Positions 34,694 to 45,213 of a stretch of 64,000 nt of DNA are shown in pieces (the stretch's first letter is position 1; each line of letters starts with the position of its first letter). A program made the position numbers and the translations under genes. The DNA is taken from positions 186,001-250,000 of the forward strand of contig JAZKJV010009616.1 in assembly GCA_037367405.1 (NCBI GenBank), given 5' to 3'. The notes under the pieces were generated by a model. That model saw nothing but the letters and a program-made list of their open reading frames with translations, searched no databases and had not been told where the DNA came from. Source of the DNA: Ottelia alismoides. Lineage: Eukaryota; Streptophyta; Magnoliopsida; Alismatales; Hydrocharitaceae.

Positions 34694-37600
34694 TGATGAA
34701 ACCCGATTTCATCATCACAACTTCCAATTATTAACCCCCTTGCTTAGATCTGTATCAATAAAATCCAGATAATGTCCTATAATTATCAGAGTCTTGAATA
34801 AATTAAAAACCACAAAAAAATCACAAAACTAAAATCTGCGGTATTTTTAGCCTTAAAAATACCCTTAAAAATATTTGGTGTCTACAGATTATCTCTTCTC
34901 AACTTTTGGTCAACATGAAACTTGTAGATCTCATCGAGATCTACAACTTTCATGTTTTGAGTTTTCTCAAATTCGGCCATCTTCACCCTTATATTTCAGT
35001 TTCTTGCTCGGAATAATCTGATTGGGCCACGTGGCCCGTTCTGGGTGAGCCACGTGGCCCGATCTCCTTTGTCTTATCCGCCGTCGGCCTGGGCCATTGG
35101 ATCTTCATCTCGATCCAACGGTTGCGCTTTCTCCACGTACGCCCCTCTTCCCAGCCATCAGATCATCCCCAGGATTTCATCATCACCGCACGTATCCGCC
35201 TTTCCCTCCTCACGCCATGTGGCGGCACTTGCGCCTTCAGATCTAGCCTTTAGCTCTTCGATCATCGCCGTTCACTACCACTCTGATATCCACCGTCCGA
35301 TCTTCCCTTACTTTTCATCTCCGCCACTCGTTCCCGCCTTACTCTGCTTGCGCCACGTGTCAGGGTCTTCACCATCAGATCAGCTTTTGGGGCTTTAATC
35401 CCGACCTCACGTTGCCGCCTAAGCCTCCAACCCTCCGATTTATCCCTTAGCCCGATCTGGATCATCCGCTTCCACTGACCCATGCGCTCAAAACGTGGCG
35501 CATTCATCGGCCTTTGATCACGTCACCTCGGATCTAATCGCACCCGTCGCTTCGCGCCCAATCGATAACCGTTGGATCTCCAGATCCAACGGCCACTAGG
35601 TCGTCGTCAACCTCTGGTCAGCCTTCTCCTCCATGATTTCCATCACGCAAAGCACGCTCGCCCTTCCTATTATTTTGCCATCTCCAGCCATCACCTCCAG
35701 TACCTGAAGAGCCCACGTCCTTCGCCGATCATCCACCACCTTCGCAAGTCATCCCTCAACCCACGTTGAACTCCCAACCACTCCGTAGCACTCAGCCAAA
35801 CCACGATCTCCATCACCGGAACCGCCAACTTCGAAACTTTAAAAACGCCGCCTCCTCCTCCGTATTTCCTTGTCCACCTTTATACGAAGGGAGGCCCAAC
35901 CCTCCTCCATCTTCTTGTGACAGAAGAGATGGCGGATCGAGCGTTGACGACCTGCCCTTCTGGTGACGACCCTCCGCCGTTCATGGCGGAGTTGCGGAGC
36001 TCCAAGCCCGCTCGAGCTGCACCGACTGGATGCAGGTGTCCATCGACGACCCGGGGCTCGAATCGAGCCCCAGCCCAAGCCTCCGCTCCATCTCCGACCA
36101 GGTAAAGTTCCTTCTTCTTCCTTTGCATTTTTTCTCGATTTCCCTTAATTAATTAGGTCGTTCCCCTCCTTCTCCACCCTCATCGCTCACTCCCTTAGCT
36201 CCACCTCTCATCCACGATTCACGCGCCATCTCCAGACCATCTTCTTCTTCCTCCAGACCCTATACCACCTCCGACCCATCTCCTCCGCCACTCACAGCGG
36301 AGGAGCTCCGAGCTGCTCATTTCGTCGCCCACAAAAGCTCCCATTCTGTACACGCACGTATTTCCCTTGTTTCGGTTGCCTCTAACCATGCAGGTGATTA
36401 GTTCCTAAATGATCAGAATTCTCGCCGGACTGGGCTTCGCGAGCGCTGTATACGTCACTGGTGTGACGAGTACCTTCGCCATCGACAGCTACAGCTCGAC
36501 CAAGACCTGAGCTTCATCGCCAACCTTCGAAGAGGTCTTGGGGAGCTCCACCATGCACGAGATGGAGCGGCAGAGAAGGAGCTCCTTCACCAGAGCTCGG
36601 TTTCCGCCGCCAGCCGCAGATGAAGACGGAGGTACAGCTGCCGTTGGATGGTCCTCTCTCAGCGACCATCCGACGGTCCAGATGAGTCCACGCAATAACT
36701 CCAGTAGCCATTGGATCCTCACAATCCAATGGCCTTCATTCGGCCACGCGCCAACATCCAAGGATCTCCGAGCCTCAGCAACAGACCAGGAGGTTCGGAT
36801 GCTCCGAACCTAGCCCGAGCCAAAGCTTGGAGGGTCGTATGCTTTGGGCCTCCGCCGAGCCTACATCGAGCCTAAGCCAACCTCCGAACCTAGCCGAAGC
36901 AACCCGAGCCTTCTCCGAGTCTCTGAGCTGTTCCGAGCCTCGAAGAGCACGTGCATAGCACGTGCGACTCTGGGTAAATTGCAATGAGCCCCCGCCAACT
37001 TCTCCAATTTGCAGATAGGTCCGGCATCACGTGCAACTCACGTGTATCTTGGGTATTTTGCATTGATACCCTCGCGGGTTTTCAAAATTACAAAAATGCC
37101 CTTGTGCGTGTGGACCATTTACAGGGAAGTCTTGATCTTTTTCATATTTACATTTTAGTCCCTCCCAGGGACATGTTTGTAGTTATCATTTCATGTTTTC
37201 TTTCATTTATGCCCTTGTCTTCATTGTTGCATATCTTGAGCTTTGTAACTCCGTTTCAGGTGATTTCAGTGGCATTTTGAAGCTCTCTTTATTGTCTTCC
37301 TTATGGCATTCTTTCATTTCACATTAGACACTACGAAATTTGAAGAAGTATTTTATTGACTAAGTGTCTTGATCCTTATGCCTATTTTTACATGAATAAA
37401 GATTGCTTCTTAATTTAACTCTGATTGGACGTGTAATTTAATGGCTCATTTTCTTATGGTCTCGGACATATTCTTGATGCATTTCATCGAGTTTATTTGC
37501 ATGATAAAATAAAATAAAAAAATACATGTTTCTTCTTTTCTTTAATGCATTGTATCATCGCATTGCATACTTTGACCTATTGATTTTTAATTCAACACTT

Positions 37601-37809
37601 AAATTAGATAGATAAAAATCAGGAAAATACGAGAGAGGCTCGTGTCCCTGAGTTTGACCTTGGTTTCTTGCCAAGTAAAATAAATTGAACCATCTGATTC
37701 TTATTGAGTTACAATCAGATGGTCTTTGATGACCCATTTCGGCCCGACTGCGATAACAATTTCAAGAGTTAAAACCACACTATTAAAGGGCCGATTTAGC
37801 GGATCGTCA
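34694..37809 (+). repeat. Family 2 left LTR (about 3.1 kb)
   Basis: Starts TGATGAAACCC, ends GGATCGTCA. AT-rich ends, a GC-rich core (about 35020-36980) with several CACGTG sites (35030, 35053, 35353) and the palindrome at 35569-35592. A U5 hairpin lies at 37689-37723 (11-bp arms ACCATCTGATT and AATCAGATGGT). ORFs in the core are overlapping and on both strands; I do not call genes. Confidence 0.88.
35569..35592. promoter_or_regulatory. Perfect palindrome in family 2 LTR
   Basis: Arms CCGTTGGATCT and AGATCCAACGG, two bases apart; the right LTR has a 12-bp-arm version at 41788-41813. CCGTTGGAT/ATCCAACGG also appears singly elsewhere in this LTR and in the family 3 LTRs ('gatccaacggtct'). The binding factor is unknown. 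Confidence 0.5.
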
Positions 37810-37811
37810 AA

Positions 37812-37829
37812 TGGCGCCGTTGCTGGGGA
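37812..37829 (+). other. Primer-binding site, tRNA-Asp (family 2)
   Basis: TGGCGCCGTTGCTGGGGA, one mismatch to the tRNA-Asp complement, two bases after the LTR. Confidence 0.92.
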
Positions 37830-40800
37830 CACGACTCATTTCTTATATTATTTGGAATTTTGTTTAGTTAATTAAGTGTTTCATTTTTTTAGGTCAACTT
37901 GTTCATTTATGTTGCATTAAAATTTTTTTTCTTTTATATTTGATCTCTAATCTTTTGTCGCTGTGGCAGGTCCCTTGATCACTCAAGGAGGCGAGGAGCT
38001 GGCGCTTCCCATTGCGAGGGGCCGCCGAAGCTTTCTTGGAGATAATAGAAAAGAAAGAAAAAAATGTCTCGTATTTTCCATTCTTGTAATAATTCGTCTT
38101 TTACAGCGGTCTTCGATCGAATGCTCGTGATTGTAATCGAACGATTGTGGTTGTGTGGGGATCGTCCCCACTTGAGTGTCGACCTAGGACCAGGCACGCA
38201 CCTCTCCGAGCTTATTCTATTTTCCATTTTTTACGTGCTTTCTCGTATGTAGGACACACTAATATATAGACGCACATAATCTCGCCTCACTTAGCCAAAA
38301 TTAATGGATATCATTCCCCGCTAATAGAAGCATGATTAGGTGCAGCTTTCTGATCGACTTGCATACATGAGTTTTAGTTTTCAAAACAACCCAAGTTTTT
38401 CACGGATTTTCGCCAAGTCACTGCATGTTTTATCGCTTAGCCTAAATCACGGTTTTTATCGAATACATATTTTTCTCGGTTTCCCTTCCTAGCTTGATCA
38501 CCTGGGATTAATGAAAAATGGGAATGAATGCTTGGTTTATGTGCTCGCATTAATCAGTGACAACCTTAAGAAAAATTGGGACTGTTAATTGCAAGTCAAC
38601 CTAAAATGGAGTAAAATTTTGGTTTTGGGAGAGAAACACCCTCGTTTACGCATTGATTTTCACTTAACATTTTTTTCCACGTAAACATCAAATGTTTTAT
38701 CACCAATAAAATCGACAAGATAAAAAACCAACCTCGGTTGGTTTCATGTGTGAGTTGGTGAATTTGAGGGTCTTGCTTGCTTGATTGAGCCATGTTTGCT
38801 TCGATACACTTTCCGGAGCCTTAGTCACTCCATCCATCTCCGTATATTCATCCGATCACTTGTAAATCCATCCATATTCTTCGTTCACCTTGGGTCTCTC
38901 CATCATCAAATTCCATCTTTATACTTAGGCTAATCTCAGCCTAAGTATAAGAGGGATCCGAGTCCCTGTGATTTTCTCTACTCTCCTTTCCTTGCCTTTA
39001 TATTTAGGTTATTTCTAACCTAAGTATAGGGGGAGCCCCTCTTAGCTCCCGTATATTCCTTTATATTTAAATGGACCTATGTACTTGTATCATCTAGTGC
39101 TATGAGGACATAACAAAGTTTAAGTATAGGGGGTATACCGTATATACCGTATACTTACTTTAGCTATAATCTGAAAAATTTGAAAAATTTAAAACTTTTT
39201 GGCTAAAGTAAAATTCTTTGGACTAAGAGGACTCAAATGTTTTTCACGGCTTTTCTATACTATGTTACGCTATTTTGATAAAAATATTTTCGAAAATGAT
39301 TTTTCCTTGTTTTGAAAAATTCTTTTGAAAATGTTTTGAAAACTTTTTATTTGTGTGACATGGTTTTGAACATTTTCTATCCCTTCTCAAGGAAAGTTGA
39401 GTCTAACCTGTGTTTTAACCTTTAAATTAAAATCCATAAAAACGAGAAAAACCCAAAATCTTTTAGGAGCCGTTAGTGACTACTAAGCCCAATTAAGTAT
39501 CCACGTTCAGTGAGGGTTCGCCCTTAGCAGATTGGATGGTTTAGAGGACATGGCGTAAGGCCTCGTACTCAAGCAACGGGCTTCGGCCTGTACTTACATC
39601 CATAGTGGCTGAATGTAGATGCTTAATTGAGTTTAGGTAGTCCTAATATCTCTTGACATCTCAAAAAAAAGTTTCTAAATGAAGGAGTTGGATTAATCCT
39701 CTACACTTACACTTCCACCAAGGATCTGAAATGATCGAGGAGACTTAGTTTTATGAGGACTTTGAGATTTTAGGTTAACCAGCCTTAGCCATCAGGGTCA
39801 TAGACTTAATCATCCACATCTCCCTAGATTTCTAGATTTGCATGCTATATTTCGTGCTTAGTCTCAGACAAAAAGAATATGATCAGCACATCACATGCAC
39901 GACTGCGGTTTTTGATGAGATGAGTTGACATTTCACGTGAGGGATTGGGATGAGGGATTCGAGTATGGATTTGATCTAATGATGCTCGAGGATGGGATAA
40001 AATCTTTGAAAGCTTCATGAAACCTGAGTGTCAGCAATCATAACCAGTATGAGAACTTGTTCTTATACTAATCTCTTGACATTGACCTAAGTGCCTGGGT
40101 GTGAATTAAATTTAAAATGTTGATCAGTGTGCACCAACTCTTGGTAAAAGCAGTGGAGCTAGCCAAAAATTATACAAATCAATGAAATTTCAAAGAAAAG
40201 CTCTCATTTCACAAAGTCAATTATCAGAGAGCTTCCACCAAAGGCGAGCGCTCCCAAACATTTCAAAGTGTCCACTTGGACCACCACTATTAGGACCAGG
40301 AGTCGGGCTTGCACCAAAAAAGGGCTCTGCATCGTAAATGCTACAAGTCTGGGTGTAGAAGGTACGATAGGTACTCAAAAAAGGCACACCCCGGTGTACT
40401 CCCAGGAAAACAAGAGCAGACGGCTCCAATTTCTCTTGACGGACACACTGATCAACACCAAAAAAATGTGTTGCGTAAAAGGCACTAGAGAGAATCCTTG
40501 TTCCAATGAGAGGGAGAGAAGAAATGACACAATCCCATACCCTCCATTACTGGCCTTCCATCTACATTTTCTAAGTCTGACAACTAAAGAGACGGTGGAT
40601 TGAATGCAAGATTTGATTATTCCCTAGTGTTGAGGATTGAGTCCTTAGGAGAATTTCTCGGACAAAGACTTTGGGTGACGATTTGACTCTACTCTCAGAA
40701 TCGCAGTCAACACTAAAATGTCACATCCTTAGTATATATGTACATCAGAGAGAGTCTGGAGAATTAGAGGAATTGGGTGCCTCTTGGTTAAGGCTGGGTT

Positions 40801-40924
40801 GAACTCTAGGATTTTGGACCTCTAAAGTTGAGTAAACTTGACCGGATCAGATCCTGTACTCACATGCACAAGGGGGTTAATCCAACTTACTCATTCTCTT
40901 TGATGCTCGAGGACGAGCATAGTT
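37830..40924 (+). other. Family 2 interior: leader joined directly to 3' UTR
   Basis: The leader parallels family 1 up to 'gtgtgagttggtgaattt' (38747-38766), the point where family 1 opens its ORF. The hairpin row begins only about 150 bp later (38920), whereas in family 1 some 2.7 kb of coding sequence lies between. No ORF above about 110 codons, none with a recognisable domain. The 3' part has 'ctatgaggacataac', the lone tract at 39118-39133 and, before the PPT, 'gctcgaggacgagcatag'. Confidence 0.75.
38920..39133 (+). repeat. Row of hairpins ending in PPT-like tracts (family 2)
   Basis: TATACTTAGGCT (38920-38931) with AGCCTAAGTATA (38938-38949), 12 bp perfect, six-base loop. TATTTAGGTT (39001-39010) with AACCTAAGTA (39017-39026), one mismatch, running into TAGGGGG. 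A lone GTTTAAGTATAGGGGG is at 39118-39133. Confidence 0.78.
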
Positions 40925-40938
40925 TAAGTATAGGGGGG
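40925..40938 (+). other. Polypurine tract of family 2
   Basis: TAAGTATAGGGGGG directly before the right LTR. Confidence 0.85.
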
Positions 40939-43900
40939 TGATGAAATCCGATTTCATCATCACAATTTCCAATTATCAACCCCCTTGCTTAGCTTTGTGT
41001 CAATAAAATCCAGATAATGTCCTGTAATTATAGAGTCTTGAATAAATTAAAAATCACAAAAAAATCACAAAACTAAAATCCGTGGTATTTTTATCCTTAA
41101 AAATACCCTTAAAAATATTTGGTATCATCAGATGATCTCTTCTCCACTTTCGGTCAACATAAAACTTGTAGATCTCATTAAGATCTACAACTTTCATGTT
41201 TTGAGTTTTCTCAAATTCGGCCATCTTCACCCTTATATTTCAGTTTCTTGCTCGGAATAATCAGATTGGGCCATGTGGCCCGGTCTCCTTTGTCTTATCC
41301 GCCGTCGCCCTGGGATGTTGGATCTTCATCTCGATCCAACGGTTGCGCTTTCTCCACGTACACCCCTCTTCCCAGCCATCAGATCATCCCCAAGATTTCA
41401 TCATCACCGTATGTATCTGCCTTTCCCTCCTCACGCTACGTGGCGGCACTTGCGCCTTCAGATCTAGTCTTTAGATCTTCGATCATCGCCGTTCACTACC
41501 ACTATGATATCCACCGTCTGATCTTCCCTCACTTTTCATCTCCGCCACTCGTTCCCGCCTTACTCTGCTTGCGCCACGTGTCAGGGTCTTCACCATCAGA
41601 TCAGTGTTTGAGCTTTAATCTCCACCTCACATTGCCGCCTAAGCCTCCAACCCTCTGATTTATCCCTTAGCCCGATCTGGATCGTCCGCTTCCGCTGACC
41701 CAGGCGCTCAACATGTGGCGCATTCATCGGCCTTTGATCACGTCACCTCGGATCTAATCGCACCCGTCGCTTCGTGCCCAATCGACAGCCGTTGGATCTC
41801 CAGATCCAACGGCCACTAGGTCGTCGTCAACCTCTGGTCAGCCTTCTCCTCCACGATTTCCACCACGCAAACCACGCTCGCCCTTCCTATTATTTCGCCA
41901 TCTCCAACCATCACCTCCACTACCTGAAGAGCCCACGTCCTTCCCTGATCATCCACCACCTTCGCGAGTCATCCCTCAACCCACGTTGAACTCCCAGCCA
42001 CTCCGTAGCACTCAGCCAAACCACGATCTCCATCACCGGAACCGCCAACTTCGAAACTTTAAAAACACCACCTCCTCCTCCGTATTTCCTTGTCCACCTT
42101 TATACGAAGGGAGGCCCAGCCCTCCACCATCTTCCTGTGACAGGGGGAGATGGCGGATCGAGCGATGACGACCTGCCCTTCTGGTGACGACCCTTCGCCG
42201 TTCATGGTGGAGTTGCGGAGCTCCAAGCCTGCTCGAGCTGCACCGACCGACTGCAGGTGTCCAGCGACGACCCGAGGCTCGAATCGAGCCCCAGCCCAAG
42301 CCTCCGCTCCATCTCCGACTAGGTAAAGTTCCTTCTTCTTCCTTTGCATTTTTTCTCGATTTCCCTTAATTAATTAGGTCGTTCCCCTCCTTCTTGACCC
42401 TCATTGCTCACTCCCTTAGCTCCACCTCTCATCCACGATTCACGCGCCATCTCCAGACCATCTTCTTCTTCCTCCAGACCCTATACCACCTCCGACACAT
42501 CTCCTCTGCCACTCACAGCGGAGGGGCTCCGAGCTGCTCATTTCATCGCCCACAAAAGCTCCCATTCCGTCCACGCACATATTTCCCTTGTTTCGGCTTG
42601 CCTCTAACCATGCAGGTGATTAGTTCCTAAATGATCGGAATTCTCGCCGGACTGGGCTTCGCGAGCGCCGTATACGTCCCTGGTGTGACGAGTACCTTCG
42701 CCATCGACAGCTGCAGCTCGACCAAGACCTGAGCTTCATCGCCAACCTTTGAAGAGGTCTTGGGGAGCTCCACCATGCACGAGATGGAGCGACGGAGAAG
42801 GAGCTCCTTCTCCGGAGCTCGGTTTCCGCCGCCAGCCGCAGATGAAGACGGAGGTGCAGCTGTCGTTGGATGGTCCTCTCTCAGCGACCATCCGACGGTC
42901 GAGATGAGTCCCCCAACAACTCCAGTAGCCATTGGATCCTCACAATCCAATGGCCTTCATTCGGCCACGCGTCAACATCCAAGGATCTCCGAGCCTCAGC
43001 AACAGACCAGGAGGTTCGGATGCTCTGAACCTAGCCCGAGCCAAAGCCTGGAGGGTCGTATGCTCTGGGCCTCCGCCGAGCCTGCATCGAGCCCAAGCCA
43101 ACCTCCGAACCTAGCCGAAGCAACCCGAGCCTTCTCCGAGCCTCCTAGCTGTCCCGAGCCTGGAAGAGCACGTGCATAGCACGTGCGACTCTGGGTAAAT
43201 TGCAATGAGGCTCCGTCGACTTCTCCAATTTGCAGACAGGTCCAGCATCACGTGCAGCTCACGTGTATCTTGGATATTTTGCATTGATACCCTTGCGGGT
43301 TTTCAAAATTGCAAAAATGCCCCGGTGTGTGTGGACCATTTACAGGGAAGTCCCGATCTTTTTCATATTTACATTTTAGTCCCTCCCAGGGACCTGTTTG
43401 TAGTTATCATTTCATGTTTTCTTTCATTTATGCCCTTGTCTTCATTGTTGCATATCTTGAGCTTTGTAACTCCGTTTCAGGTGATTTCAGTGGCATTTTG
43501 AAGCCCTTTTTATTGTCTTCCTTATGGCATGCTTTCATTTCACATTAGACACTACGAAATTTGAAGAAGTATTTTATTGACTAAGTGTCTTGATCCTTAT
43601 GCCTATTTTTACATGAATAAAGTTTGCTTTTTAATTTACCCTGATTGGACGTGTAATTTAATCGCTCATTTGCTTATGGTCTCGGGCATATTCTTGATGC
43701 ATTTCATCGAGTTTATTTGCTTGATAAAATAAAATAAAAAATGCATGTTTCTTCTTTTCTTTAATGCATTGTCTCATCGCATTGCATACTTTGACCTATT
43801 GATTTTTAATTCAACACTTAAATTAGATAGATAAAAATCTGGATAATACGAGAGAGGCTCGTGTCCCTGAGTTCGACCTTGGTTTCTTGCCAAGTAAAAT

Positions 43901-44030
43901 AAATTGAACCATCTGATTCTTATTAAGTTATCAAGCAGATGGTCTTTGATGACCCATTTCGGCCCGACTGCGATGACAAATTACAAGTGTTAAAACCACA
44001 CTATTAAAGGGCCGATTTAGCGGATCGTCA
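40939..44030 (+). repeat. Family 2 right LTR (about 3.1 kb)
   Basis: Starts with a perfect palindrome, arms TGATGAAAT and ATTTCATCA three bases apart (40939-40959); ends GGATCGTCA. Collinear with the left LTR. Confidence 0.88.
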
Positions 44031-44974
44031 ATTGACGAGGCTCCCGAAAATTCCTGTGCAGTTGCGGAATGACTCCGTGTCTTGAGGGAGGTTCTGATGG
44101 AGAATCGGGTGGTCGGATGGGCTAGTCGGAGCCTCCACCTGGAGCTACTCTGCCGGGGAAGTGAGCATCTCAGAAGGGTCCTTTTGTGCACACGGGTACC
44201 TGCGAAAGGAAGACGGGGTTCGAGGCTATGCTCCGATCCGGGTTATTGCTGCAAAGGATATGGGAAGCGACGGTGAGGCGGGTGGTTGATCTCCGACGTA
44301 CAGGGAGGATGGAGATCGAGCTCCATCTCGCTCAGGTGAGCCTAATTCGAGATGGATAGGTAGCAAGGGAAGGTGAGGCATTTATCGAGGGATCGATTGG
44401 TACGGATGTGAGGGGGAGATGAGGCTCCGACCAGGTAGACGGAGCAGATTAACGTAAGCGAAGCTGAATGTAATAGATTGAATCGTACTGGGAAATAAGA
44501 GTGAAATGGGCAGCACTTGAGGGTCTGGATGAATTCAGGAACTTCCAGCGAAGATGGGAGTCGGAGTCATGGCTTCGACCTCGCTGCGGAATGCGGGAAG
44601 GCTAAATGCGGTGGAGCTTTCCGGCCACATAGCTGAGCTGCTGCTTCAGGTCACCGAAGCCCGATCCAAACGCACCCTCTGGTTGCTGTCACTCCACTGA
44701 AGACACCTAGGGATGAGAGAAGGGGCGAGGCATGAGATACGGCAGTGGGAAGTGAAGGCGAACTTATATAGCCGACTCCAGGTGCCTCCAAAGGTCGAGC
44801 GTTGATGCGCAACCCTAAGAAGATGCACGCCTTCCTAGGGATCTGTGAGGATCATGGATCCTAGGAGAAGCAACGAGCGCGAAATCGGGGTGAGAGGCAG
44901 CTGGAATCGAGCTGCAAAAAAAGGGGAGAAGGAAGTCCGACGAAACGAGTCGGGTCGGGTCAACCCAGGGAGGT
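44031..44974 (-). repeat. Family 3 LTR_b, part 2 (truncated)
   Basis: Continues LTR_b after family 2 ('ttgacgaggctcccg...'). Includes the TATA box (CTATATAAG, 44763-44771). It stops at 'caacccagggagg', where sequence jumps to family 3 gag. The remaining kilobase of the LTR, its U3 beginning, is missing. Confidence 0.82.
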
Positions 44975-45135
44975 TGCCTCGTTGGAAATGAGGTTATTGC
45001 TGCTGGAACTGGTGAGAGGGAGGTTGAGAATACTTCCGCTGCTGAGGCTGCTGCCTCCACTGCTGTCCCTGCTGGTAGGGACGAGGACCCAACTGGTAGT
45101 GGTATGGTGGCTGCTAGGAATACTAGGTGACATGA
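44975..45135 (-). pseudogene. Scrap of family 3 gag next to tRNA-Asp sequence
   Basis: Matches 32895-33055 and 53665-53824: the Gln/Pro/Tyr-rich beginning of the truncated gag (PYQQGQQWRQQPQQ...). Several CAG codons are now TAG. It is the only remnant of a third internal region; the rest was deleted together with part of LTR_b. Confidence 0.75.
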
Positions 45136-45207
45136 CTGGTAGTAGTATAGTGGTGAGTATTCCCGCCTGTCACGTGGGTGACCCGGGTTCGATCCCCGGC
45201 AACAGTG
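45136..45207 (+). tRNA. tRNA-Asp(GTC)-derived sequence forming an extended PBS (copy C, best kept)
   Basis: 72 bases plus CCA (45208-45210), about 68 of 75 positions equal to plant tRNA-Asp(GUC) as I know it, no gaps. Anticodon GTC in CCTGTCACG; B box GGGTTCGATCC intact; A-box region TAGTATAGTGG intact. Changes cluster in the acceptor stem (positions 1, 3, 6, 69, 71), leaving at least three unpaired positions, so it is probably not a functional tRNA. A tRNA-finding program may still call it. It lies three bases from LTR_c. Confidence 0.82.
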
Positions 45208-45213
45208 CCATTC

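Larger units (their letters stand above)
34694..44030 (+). mobile_element. Family 2: non-autonomous LTR element without coding block
   Basis: Two LTRs (34694-37809, 40939-44030) around a 3129-bp interior with tRNA-Asp PBS, leader, hairpin row and PPT, but no ORF resembling gag or pol. LTRs differ by a few percent and by a 24-bp duplication in the left one (about 35023-35070), so it is older than family 1. The flanks are family 3 LTR sequence. If the LTR is taken to start at 34697, the target duplication is ACTGA (34692-34696) against ATTGA (44031-44035), one mismatch. It needs proteins from another element. Confidence 0.88.

Noticed and set aside
34692..34696. Clean target duplication for family 2 at the TGATGAAA start (34694)
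   Set aside because: Flanks next to that start do not match; only the alternative LTR start at 34697 gives ACTGA/ATTGA with one mismatch, so the exact border stays open.
35045..36813. ORFs in the family 2 LTR core (also 41248-43179)
   Set aside because: Same reasoning: overlapping frames on both strands, broken differently in the two LTR copies.
45136..45207. Functional nuclear tRNA-Asp gene
   Set aside because: The acceptor stem has lost pairing, CCA is present in the DNA, and the identical position against the LTR in three copies shows it is part of the retrotransposon.
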